The notes below the pieces were generated by a model. The model made no database searches. It was given only the letters and a program-made list of their open reading frames with translations, and was not told the origin of the DNA. A stretch of 7,242 nucleotides of DNA from Thermotogaceae bacterium (lineage in GTDB: Bacteria; Thermotogota; Thermotogae; Thermotogales; Thermotogaceae): the NCBI GenBank assembly GCA_021161105.1, contig JAGHBG010000074.1, positions 1 through 7,242 on the forward strand, in the 5' to 3' direction. Numbering within the stretch: the stretch's first letter is position 1; every line of letters starts with the position of its first letter. Shown one piece after another: positions 1-5,375 of this stretch. A program made the translations under genes and the position numbers.

Positions 1-831
1 GTATATTCTTTTAGCATTTTTAAGCATTTTGAAAAGACTGTCTGAGCTCTTTTTAATAATAACTCTATCAAATAAACCGGTAAACATCAGCACCTTCTGG
101 TCAACAAATTTCGCAAATGCCATAGCATCATAATGATAACACCCAACTGGATGTTTGAAAATGTCTGCAACACTTTTGAATTCTGAAATTACCTTTTCTG
201 GATCTCCACGAAGCTTAACACAATATTCCTCGCTGTGGCATCCCATTTCATTTCCTGCTGTTCTGTACTCAATTCTGACAGACTCTGTGTATGGGGAATG
301 CCAGTTTATCCATCTCCAGTTTCCACCAGTAAAGGCAAGAACTCCTTTTTTTATCCTTTTATCAACTGCCATCGATAAAGTTGAAATCATTCCACCGAAT
401 GAAAACCCCATTATGGAAACAGGCAAATTTGAACTTAATTGAATATAGTCTATGGTTCTTCTAACATCAATGACAGCCTGATGAAATCTCACAACACATT
501 TTTCAGGTGAAGCAGAATAAAAAGGTTCTCCACCCTTCCAATTAGATGGAGCTCTGTTTAGATGGTAAGGAAGGATAAGAAAATAGGTATTGATTCCATA
601 GTCTTTAAACTTTTTAGCAAACCACATTAAATAAGGTATGTGGCCATTTCCTATTCCATGAATGAATATCAAATTGTGAACTGGTTTTTCTGCTAAATAT
701 TCATAAATAACTATTTTGCCCGCTTCTTCTACTTCGGGTTCATAAGGAGTATCAAAGATTACGATGTTGTATCCCTCTTTTCTCTCTTTCTTCACTTCAA
801 GCTCTTTATTTTCGTACTCAAATGGCAGCAT
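1..831 (-). CDS. Alpha/beta hydrolase family protein (3' end outside the window)
   Basis: Seen: the frame is open from an ATG at 831 down to base 1, giving 277 codons with no stop, so the C-terminus lies outside the window. The N-terminal part has an HGIGNGH stretch (residues 58-64) after a hydrophobic strand, as in the oxyanion-hole region of alpha/beta hydrolases. The nucleophile elbow is GFSFGG (142-147) with Ser144, and the acid residue is probably Asp255 in TGLFDRVI (251-258). The catalytic His should lie just beyond the edge. No signal peptide is visible, so it is probably cytosolic. An AAGGAG ribosome site sits 8 bases before the ATG. Known: this fold covers esterases, lipases and peptidases. 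The substrate cannot be told. The layout, with a long cap after PYHLNR (88-93), somewhat recalls the ABHD18-type hydrolases, but that is a guess. The gene is divergent from the acetamidase and transcribed alone in this window. Confidence 0.85.
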   Translation of the reverse strand, partial: MLPFEYENKELEVKKERKEGYNIVIFDTPYEPEVEEAGKIVIYEYLAEKPVHNLIFIHGIGNGHIPYLMWFAKKFKDYGINTYFLILPYHLNRAPSNWKGGEPFYSASPEKCVVRFHQAVIDVRRTIDYIQLSSNLPVSIMGFSFGGMISTLSMAVDKRIKKGVLAFTGGNWRWINWHSPYTESVRIEYRTAGNEMGCHSEEYCVKLRGDPEKVISEFKSVADIFKHPVGCYHYDAMAFAKFVDQKVLMFTGLFDRVIIKKSSDSLFKMLKNAKRIY

Positions 832-874
832 TTTTAACTCTCCTTTGCTTTAATTCATTAAATCTGGTATGTAT

Positions 875-902
875 TTTATATCTGATGCGTTCTCCTTTTC
901 AA
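875..902 (-). promoter_or_regulatory. Sigma-A-type promoter for the alpha/beta hydrolase
   Basis: Read on the minus strand, a TTGAAA box (897-902) is followed after 16 bases by TATAAA (875-880). Transcription would begin near 868, giving a leader of about 37 bases with the AAGGAG site inside it. The boxes match the housekeeping consensus well, at 5 of 6 for the -35 box. The call rests on pattern only. Confidence 0.55.
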
Positions 903-1002
903 CAGTGCTCTCTGCAATGTAGCTGGAACTTTCAGGTAGTGTAAAATAATTACAGAATGTTGATGATTTGGCAAATTGTGTCTGGTAAAGGGGGTAGGAA
1001 AT

Positions 1003-1914
1003 ATGGCTTGCAGACATGTTGTTAATTCAAGCAGCAAAATTTTTGCGTTCGGTGCAGATGTAAAGCCTGCTGCTTTCGTTGAAGATGGCGATGAAGTGGT
1101 GTTCGAAACGCTTGATTGTTTTTCTAACCAGATAAGAACTTCCGAAGATAAACTTGAAAACCTTAACTGGTCAGAAGTAAATCCTGCAACAGGTCCTGTT
1201 TTTGTGAACGGTGCAAAGCCGGGAAATGTGTTGGAAGTTGAGATACTCGACATTGAGATAGACAACCAGGGTGTAGTGGCAACAGGGAAAGGACTGGGAC
1301 CACTCGGTGAACGATTCAACAGATTTTATACGAAGATCGTTAAGATAGAAAATGGGAACGCAAAGTTCAACAATCTGGAACTGCCTATCGAACCTATGAT
1401 TGGCGTTATTGGTGTTGCACCAGAAGAAGGCAGCGTCAATTGTGGAACACCTGGACCACATGGAGGAAATATGGATACGCGATATATAAAGAAAGGTGCT
1501 AAAGTTCTTTTGCCTGTCTTTGTTGAAGGTGGATTGCTTGCTCTGGGTGATTTGCACGCACTGATGGGCGATGGAGAGGTTTGTGGAACTGGCATAGAAG
1601 TGGCTGGAAAGGTTGTGACGAGAGTTTCTGTCAGAAAAGATATAAACTTGAAAAATCCCATGATTGTTTCGGAAGGCAATGTTTTTACAATCGTCTCTGC
1701 AAAAACCCTGGACGAGGCCGTAAAATCAGCTGTAAGTGAAATGGTCAACTTTGTTGGAAAGCACTCAAATACAGGTTTTGAAGAACTTGTTATGCTTTTC
1801 AGCATCGTTGGTCACACGGAAATCTCTCAAATTGTTGATCCACTCGTAACGGCAAGATTCAGAACCCCAATGAATGTGCTTTTAAAGCTTGGGATGCCGC
1901 AGGATCTTTTCTAA
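1003..1914 (+). CDS. Acetamidase/formamidase (FmdA/AmdA family)
   Basis: This enzyme hydrolyses short aliphatic amides such as formamide or acetamide to ammonia and the carboxylate, in the cytosol. Seen: residues 59-84 carry the family signature NPATGPVFVNGAKPG followed by NVLEVEILDIE. Residues 151-158 are GPHGGNMD and residues 182-192 are GDLHALMGDGE, the His/Asp/Glu-rich segments thought to line the metal-containing active site. The length of 303 residues is normal for bacterial members such as the Thermotoga enzyme. The ATG at 1003 was chosen because AAGGGGG lies 8 bases ahead and the family usually begins just here. A TTG at 976 in the same frame would add nine residues but has no ribosome site. 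The gene stands alone: the upstream hydrolase is divergent and the downstream ATPase is separated by 166 bases containing a repeat. Nitrogen scavenging is the likely role. Which amide is preferred cannot be read from the sequence. Confidence 0.93.
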   Translation: MACRHVVNSSSKIFAFGADVKPAAFVEDGDEVVFETLDCFSNQIRTSEDKLENLNWSEVNPATGPVFVNGAKPGNVLEVEILDIEIDNQGVVATGKGLGPLGERFNRFYTKIVKIENGNAKFNNLELPIEPMIGVIGVAPEEGSVNCGTPGPHGGNMDTRYIKKGAKVLLPVFVEGGLLALGDLHALMGDGEVCGTGIEVAGKVVTRVSVRKDINLKNPMIVSEGNVFTIVSAKTLDEAVKSAVSEMVNFVGKHSNTGFEELVMLFSIVGHTEISQIVDPLVTARFRTPMNVLLKLGMPQDLF

Positions 1915-1960
1915 AGCAAGTTCTAAAATAATTGCCTTACAAATAGCTTTATTCAAACTG

Positions 1961-2023
1961 TGTCGAGCCTGTTCGAATTTTGTCGAGCCTGTCGACGGTG
2001 TCGAGAATGTATAACCGGAAAAT
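1961..2023. repeat. Direct repeat, left copy (upstream of the ATPase)
   Basis: This 63-base block matches 3251-3313 at 59 of 63 positions; the differences are at 1975, 1976, 2010 and 2012. Weaker similarity extends left to about 1952 (TTCAAACTG against TTCGAACCCTG) and right to about 2036 (GTAGTATAATC against GTAAATATAAGC). Inside it, TGTCGAGCCTGT occurs twice, 20 bases apart, followed by a third TGTCGAG. The segment GTCGA-GCCTG-TCGAC (1982-1996) can fold into a 5-bp hairpin. The composition resembles the dispersed intergenic repeats of the TTCGACAGGCTC type known from several phyla; that comparison is from memory. Confidence 0.9.
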
Positions 2024-2043
2024 CGTAGTATAATCAAACTACG
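2024..2043. promoter_or_regulatory. Candidate operator over the ATPase -10 box
   Basis: CGTAGT (2024-2029) and ACTACG (2038-2043) form a perfect 6-bp inverted repeat around an 8-base centre. A perfect TATAAT (2029-2034) lies inside it. No good -35 box is present at the right distance, so a promoter here would be weak or need an activator. A protein binding the inverted repeat would cover the -10 box. The ATPase start lies 37 bases downstream. Confidence 0.35.
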
Positions 2044-2080
2044 CTTAATTATTTGATATAGAAAAAACCGGGGTGAGAAT

Positions 2081-3238
2081 ATGAGTACGAAACTTGCTGC
2101 TCTCGTTAGTGTTTTAGCGGATAAACCACTGGATGAATCAAAAAAAGATTGGCTTGTAAATAGAGAAAGGGAAGTAAATTATCTTAAAAATGTTGTATCA
2201 CATTTGCCCTTTGGCATACTTGGTGTAGCTGGAGAAACCGGCATTGGTAAGACTACTGTCCTCAACTTTGTTAGGCCATCAAACGTGTTTGTTTTGATGG
2301 TCAACATTTCACTGAGGGATACAATGGAAAGTATCCTGTATGATCTGCTTTACTCTATTTCATCAAAGCTGGAAAAGGACAAAGATGTTGGAAACTATTC
2401 AAAAGAATGCAAAGAGTGGGTATCAAAGGAAGTAGCAACATTGAAAGGTTTTTCCCTTGGAGTGACTCTGTTTGCAAATGCTGGAACAAAATTTGAAAAG
2501 TCAATTGCCCCTCGCTTTAACTTTTTTGTAGCACGTGAAAAATTAGGAAATCTGATAAAAAAGGCTGTTCAATCAAAAGGAAAATTTGTATTAATTATCG
2601 ACGAACTTGATAAGGAAAAAAAAGAAGATGTATTGAAGGTTATTGATGCACTGAAAGCACAATTATTGAGTGAAAACTTAATTGTTATATTTTCATTGCC
2701 TTTTGCCATATACAGGGAATATGTTGCTGACAGGATGCGATGGAACGAAGCAGGGAATTTGGAGAATGTTTTCAAAGATATCGTGTTTCTGGAACCAATG
2801 AAACCTCTGGAAGTTAAAGAAATGCTCATCAGAAGATTAAAGGATTATCTGGAGCTTGTCGACACCGAAGCGTTAGAATTAGCCAGTGATTTTTCTGATG
2901 GAAATCCAAGAGACGCTTTATGGATACTCTCCAAAAGTGTGTATGACAATATTGGTGAGAAAAAACTTGAGAAACATCATGTTTTGAATACCATTAGAAA
3001 GGTTGTGAATGAATACTTTTCAACAGGTTTTAGCCTGACTGAAAATCAGAAAAAAGCCATTAATCTACTCAAAGATTTTAAAGGTCCGAGGGAGAAAATA
3101 TTAAAGATATTGCAGGAAAATGGTTTTAAAAGAACAACCGCTTACTCTGTTTTAAACCAGTTAATTGAGAAGAGATTCTTGATAATCAGAGAAGGGAATT
3201 ATAAAATCTCTGGAAAATTTAAATTCGTGGATTTTTGA
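2081..3238 (+). CDS. AAA+ ATPase with C-terminal winged-helix-like region (Orc1/Cdc6- or TniB-like layout)
   Basis: Seen: a 385-residue protein with Walker A GETGIGKT (51-58), Walker B VLIIDEL (170-176) with Asp174 and Glu175, a sensor-1-like strand around IVIFSLPF (201-208), and GNPRDAL (274-280), whose Arg277 sits where AAA+ initiator-type ATPases carry sensor 2. A variable insert of about 60 residues (95-150) separates the Walker motifs. The last 70 residues (about 315-385) look like a winged helix, ending in a basic wing with LIIREGNYKISGKFKF. There is no membrane segment. Known: this order is shared by Orc1/Cdc6 initiators, TniB/ExeA-like ATPases and many unnamed bacterial ATPases. A DNA-linked role is inferred from the winged helix; the substrate is unknown. 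The GGGGTGA ribosome site lies 4 bases before the ATG, which supports the start. The gene is monocistronic and flanked on both sides by the same direct repeat. It meets the carboxyltransferase gene tail to tail. Confidence 0.85.
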   Translation: MSTKLAALVSVLADKPLDESKKDWLVNREREVNYLKNVVSHLPFGILGVAGETGIGKTTVLNFVRPSNVFVLMVNISLRDTMESILYDLLYSISSKLEKDKDVGNYSKECKEWVSKEVATLKGFSLGVTLFANAGTKFEKSIAPRFNFFVAREKLGNLIKKAVQSKGKFVLIIDELDKEKKEDVLKVIDALKAQLLSENLIVIFSLPFAIYREYVADRMRWNEAGNLENVFKDIVFLEPMKPLEVKEMLIRRLKDYLELVDTEALELASDFSDGNPRDALWILSKSVYDNIGEKKLEKHHVLNTIRKVVNEYFSTGFSLTENQKKAINLLKDFKGPREKILKILQENGFKRTTAYSVLNQLIEKRFLIIREGNYKISGKFKFVDF

Positions 3239-3250
3239 TTTCGAACCCTG

Positions 3251-3313
3251 TGTCGAGCCTGTTCAGATTTTGTCGAGCCTGTCGACGGTGTCGAGAATGC
3301 ACAACCGGAAAAT
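3251..3313. repeat. Direct repeat, right copy (downstream of the ATPase)
   Basis: This is the second copy of the 63-base block at 1961-2023, in the same orientation, starting 13 bases after the ATPase stop codon. It keeps both TGTCGAGCCTGT units and the GTCGACGGTGTCGAG part unchanged, including the short GTCGA/TCGAC hairpin. It sits between two convergent genes, where folded RNA from either strand could slow or end transcription. There is no T-run, so a standard rho-independent terminator is not supported. Confidence 0.9.
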
Positions 3314-3355
3314 GTAAATATAAGCAGATAAGGATGCTGGCTTCCACACCCATTA

Positions 3356-4747
3356 TTAAATCGGATAGCCTCCTTCAAATTCTTCTACTATAGACCAATC
3401 CACGCGAATTTTCTCATCGTAACGTTTCTTAAGATACCGTTTTCCAACTTCACCTAAAATAGCATATATAAGCAACTCTTCGTCAGTTTCCGCCAGAACT
3501 CCTATCTCTTTCCTTCGCTTTTCCAGTTCCGGTTCAATGTAGTCTGCAGGTCTTCCTTCTATCGGCTTTTCATCACCTAAAATTTTCTTAACCAATTCTT
3601 CATCAATGGGCGCTGGTGGCCTTCCGTACAGACCACGTACATAATCTTTCACTTCTCTCGTCACTTTTGAATACCGTTCCCCGGTCAATACATTCAGCAC
3701 TGCCTGGACTCCAACGATCTGGCTTGTTGGAGTAACCAGCGGAGGATAACCGAGGTCTTTTCTCACACGAGGAATTTCTTCAAGAACAGCATCAAATTTG
3801 TCAAGCATATTTTGCTCTGAGAGTTGCTTAACAAGATTTGAGTACATGCCACCAGGTACATGAGAGGTTATTATCCTGTGATCTATGCTATACATCTTTA
3901 CATCGTATTTCTCATATTTTTTCCTTACCTCGGTCAGATATTTTACTATTTTATCAACCTTTTTCCAGTTAATCGCAGGAAGCTTCCTGTATTCAGACCA
4001 GGAATAGTACACGGGCTCAAATGCGGGTTGACTGGTAGTCATTGCGAAAGGTGAAAAGGCAGTATCAAGGATATCTACACCGGCTTCGATAGCGGCTAAA
4101 TAAGACAGTTCTCCAAGACCTGAAGTAGCATGTGAATGCAGTTCTACAGGTAAATTGAAACGGGATTTTAAATTTTTAACCAGTTCTCCTGCAACTCTTG
4201 GGGTAAGCAACCCCGCCATGTCCTTTATACATATCGAATGCACACCATGTTCAACAAGTTGCTGCGCATAATCCATGTAGTATTCAATGGTATGAACAGG
4301 ACTGACTGTATACGAGATCGCACCCTGAACATGTGCTCCACACTCCAGAGCCACCTCAATGCTTTTCTCCAGGTTTCTAATGTCGTTGAGTGCGTCGAAT
4401 ATTCGTATAACCTGAACACCATTTTCCACCACTTTTTTCACAAACAATTCAACAACATCATCAGCGTAATGCCTGTAACCAACAAGATTTTGTCCACGCA
4501 GAAGCATTTGTGCTTTTGCGTTTTTAAGTTTCTTTCTAATGAGCCTGAGTCGTTTCCATGGATCTTCATCCAAAAATCGTACACTCACATCAAACGTTGC
4601 ACCACCCCAGACTTCAAGCGCCTGGAAACCTATACTATCAACCTCTTCAATTATATCCAGTATATCTTTTGTCCGCATTCTCGCTGCTATTAATGATTGA
4701 TGACCATCGCGGAAGGTCGTATCCGTAAACATGCTAAGAATAGCCAA
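3356..4747 (-). CDS. pycB: Pyruvate carboxylase subunit B-type carboxyltransferase (no biotin domain)
   Basis: This is the carboxyltransferase component of a biotin-dependent carboxylase, decarboxylase or transcarboxylase acting on pyruvate or oxaloacetate. Seen: the TIM-barrel signature TDTTFRDGHQSL (8-19) with metal ligand Asp9, then EVWGGATFD (45-53), MLLRGQNLVGYRHY (81-94), RIFDALND (115-122), IKDMAGLLTP (174-183) with the Lys175 expected to be carboxylated, and ELHSHATSG (202-210) with ligands His204 and His206. The post-barrel PYC_OADA region follows, and the protein ends at residue 463 with no Ala/Pro linker and no MKM biotinyl site. Full-length OadA proteins are near 590 residues, so biotin must sit on a separate carrier not found here. 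The start is TTG, chosen because a perfect AAGGAGGT lies 7 bases ahead; the ATG at residue 6 would be too far from it. The gene is the last of a minus-strand group with two tiny ORFs upstream. The exact reaction is open. Confidence 0.92.
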   Translation of the reverse strand: MAILSMFTDTTFRDGHQSLIAARMRTKDILDIIEEVDSIGFQALEVWGGATFDVSVRFLDEDPWKRLRLIRKKLKNAKAQMLLRGQNLVGYRHYADDVVELFVKKVVENGVQVIRIFDALNDIRNLEKSIEVALECGAHVQGAISYTVSPVHTIEYYMDYAQQLVEHGVHSICIKDMAGLLTPRVAGELVKNLKSRFNLPVELHSHATSGLGELSYLAAIEAGVDILDTAFSPFAMTTSQPAFEPVYYSWSEYRKLPAINWKKVDKIVKYLTEVRKKYEKYDVKMYSIDHRIITSHVPGGMYSNLVKQLSEQNMLDKFDAVLEEIPRVRKDLGYPPLVTPTSQIVGVQAVLNVLTGERYSKVTREVKDYVRGLYGRPPAPIDEELVKKILGDEKPIEGRPADYIEPELEKRRKEIGVLAETDEELLIYAILGEVGKRYLKKRYDEKIRVDWSIVEEFEGGYPI

Positions 4748-4789
4748 AAAAAATACCTCCTTCCTTTATTAAGAATAAATCCGCTACAG

Positions 4790-4936
4790 TTATTTTAAAA
4801 GTAGTATAATCAAAAACAGCAAAATCGCAACGATGAACTTTGATCTTGAGTGTGCTCCGATATTTACATCGATTGATGAATCGCCCTTATATCCAGGTCT
4901 TTCGGATTTATTATTCCTCCGCAAAAACAACAGCAG
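4790..4936 (-). CDS. Possible small single-span membrane protein
   Basis: I do not recognise a family. The frame follows directly on the stop of the upstream M42 remnant with no gap and encodes up to 48 residues. A GGAGGT ribosome site (4944-4949) lies 7 bases before a CTG at 4936 and 13 before a TTG at 4930; the same GGAGGTATTTT arrangement precedes the carboxyltransferase gene. The N-terminal 33 residues are polar and basic (RRNNKSERPGYKG at 6-18). Residues 34-47, FIVAILLFLIILLL, form a short hydrophobic segment ending in Lys48, as in a tail-anchored peptide. A membrane partner beside a decarboxylase-type subunit recalls the gamma subunit OadG, but OadG has its membrane span near the N-terminus, so that link is weak. 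The rare start codon and small size keep confidence modest. Confidence 0.4.
   Translation of the reverse strand: MLLFLRRNNKSERPGYKGDSSIDVNIGAHSRSKFIVAILLFLIILLLK
4803..4830 (-). promoter_or_regulatory. Candidate promoter for the carboxyltransferase gene
   Basis: On the minus strand, TTGCGA (4825-4830) is followed after 16 bases by TATACT (4803-4808), matching the consensus at 4 and 5 of 6 positions. A transcript from about 4796 would have a leader of about 48 bases containing the AAGGAGGT site. The boxes overlap the last codons of the small membrane ORF, so they could instead be coding sequence that happens to fit. Confidence 0.35.
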
Positions 4937-5104
4937 TTAAAATACCTCCAAAAATCTTTTAAGCAGTTTGATAAGGTTTTTAAGATCCGAAAGACTGATC
5001 ATCTCCTCCTGCGAATGTAAATACCTGACAGGAACACTCAGAGCCACCACAGGAACCCCACACAGCTCAATGAGTTCTTTGAGTTCCTCGAAAGCATCTT
5101 TCAT
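4937..5104 (-). pseudogene. C-terminal remnant of an M42-family aminopeptidase
   Basis: This 55-residue frame ends like an M42 (cellulase M/glutamyl aminopeptidase) protein. It has GVPVVALSVPVRYLHS (16-31), then EEM, SLSDL and a closing LIKLLKRFLEVF helix, which matches the family ending of type GVP-x-IS(I/V)PxRYxHSPxEM. His30 corresponds to the last metal ligand of the intact enzyme. All other parts of the roughly 340-residue peptidase, with the remaining metal ligands and the catalytic Glu, are absent from the adjoining 270 bases in any frame I could read. The remnant cannot be an active peptidase. It nevertheless starts at an ATG with GGGGTGA 3 bases ahead, like the ATPase gene, so it may still be translated. 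It lies directly ahead of the small membrane ORF, with no bases between them. Confidence 0.6.
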
Positions 5105-5170
5105 ACTCACCCCTCATTTCCCATGATTATGCCACAAACTTAGAAACACATTTCATAAAGTGGAGTGATT

Positions 5171-5184
5171 TTTCTTATAAGAAA
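5171..5184. promoter_or_regulatory. Perfect 14-bp palindrome between divergent units (candidate operator)
   Basis: TTTCTTATAAGAAA is identical to its own reverse complement. It lies between the minus-strand group (first start at 5104) and the plus-strand flavodoxin group (starts 5241 and 5376). Each strand reads TATAAG across its centre. Upstream are TTCATA (plus, 5152-5157) and TTGCCG (minus, 5198-5203), both at 18 bases, so two divergent promoters could share this core. A dimeric regulator binding here could control both sides. Confidence 0.4.
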
Positions 5185-5202
5185 GACGATTTTTTAACGG
5201 CA

Positions 5203-5221
5203 AAAACATACAGTATTTGTT
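5203..5221. promoter_or_regulatory. Smaller inverted repeat upstream of the flavodoxin group
   Basis: ATAC-A-GTAT (5208-5216) is a perfect 9-base odd palindrome, with partial symmetry outward to AA and TT at 5203-5204 and 5220-5221. It lies in the same divergent control region, next to a TAAAAT (5221-5226) that could serve as a -10 box. It may be a binding site; the symmetry is short enough to be chance. Confidence 0.2.
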
Positions 5222-5240
5222 AAAATTAATTTCTGATGTA

Positions 5241-5372
5241 ATGGATGCTTTTCAAATGAGTTCAAAAGGTGATGCGGGCTTGAGCAAAAACACAGGAAAT
5301 ATAATTAATAAGATTCAATCTTTTATGAATGCGCATCTGGATAACTTAAAAAACGGTAAGGAGGCGAACTGA
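5241..5372 (+). CDS. Possible 43-residue ORF leading into the flavodoxin gene
   Basis: No family is recognised. The frame starts at ATG 5241 and ends with a TGA at 5370-5372, three bases before the flavodoxin ATG. The flavodoxin ribosome site AAGGAGG lies inside its last codons (KEAN end), an arrangement that allows translational coupling. The peptide is polar and its last half, INKIQSFMNAHLDNLKNGKE, could be a helix. No ribosome site precedes the ATG, and the frame is open further back to 5181 with a TTG at 5217, so it may be the tail of a decayed gene or not translated at all. Confidence 0.3.
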   Translation: MDAFQMSSKGDAGLSKNTGNIINKIQSFMNAHLDNLKNGKEAN

Positions 5373-5375
5373 ATT

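Noticed and set aside
155..442. A 95-codon plus-strand frame
   Set aside because: It is the shadow of the alpha/beta hydrolase, whose nucleophile motif lies on the other strand here.
876..1319. Long minus-strand reading frames opposite the acetamidase (also 1171-1557 and 1326-1805)
   Set aside because: They lie antisense to a gene with clear family motifs, have no ribosome sites, and their translations are Ser/Thr/Pro-rich with no domain.
1912..1939. Hairpin TAAAGCAA / TTGCCTTA straddling the acetamidase stop codon
   Set aside because: It has a mismatch, a 12-base loop and no following T-run, so I do not call it a terminator.
2859..2867. TCGACACCG inside the ATPase gene, the reverse complement of part of the flanking repeat
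   Set aside because: It is only nine bases long and codes for ordinary residues in frame.
1961..3313. CRISPR array or transposon ends
   Set aside because: There are only two copies about 1.3 kb apart with a gene between them, no spacers, no terminal inverted repeats and no transposase.
4238..4693. A 151-codon plus-strand frame opposite the carboxyltransferase, and a 64-codon one at 3860-4054
   Set aside because: Both are antisense to strongly conserved codons, show no ribosome site and give no recognisable protein.
4801..4814. A 14-base match GTAGTATAATCAAA shared with 2025-2038
   Set aside because: One copy lies in the codons of the small membrane ORF and the other in the ATPase leader. 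An AT-rich 14-mer match in 7 kb is not far from chance, and the surroundings do not match.
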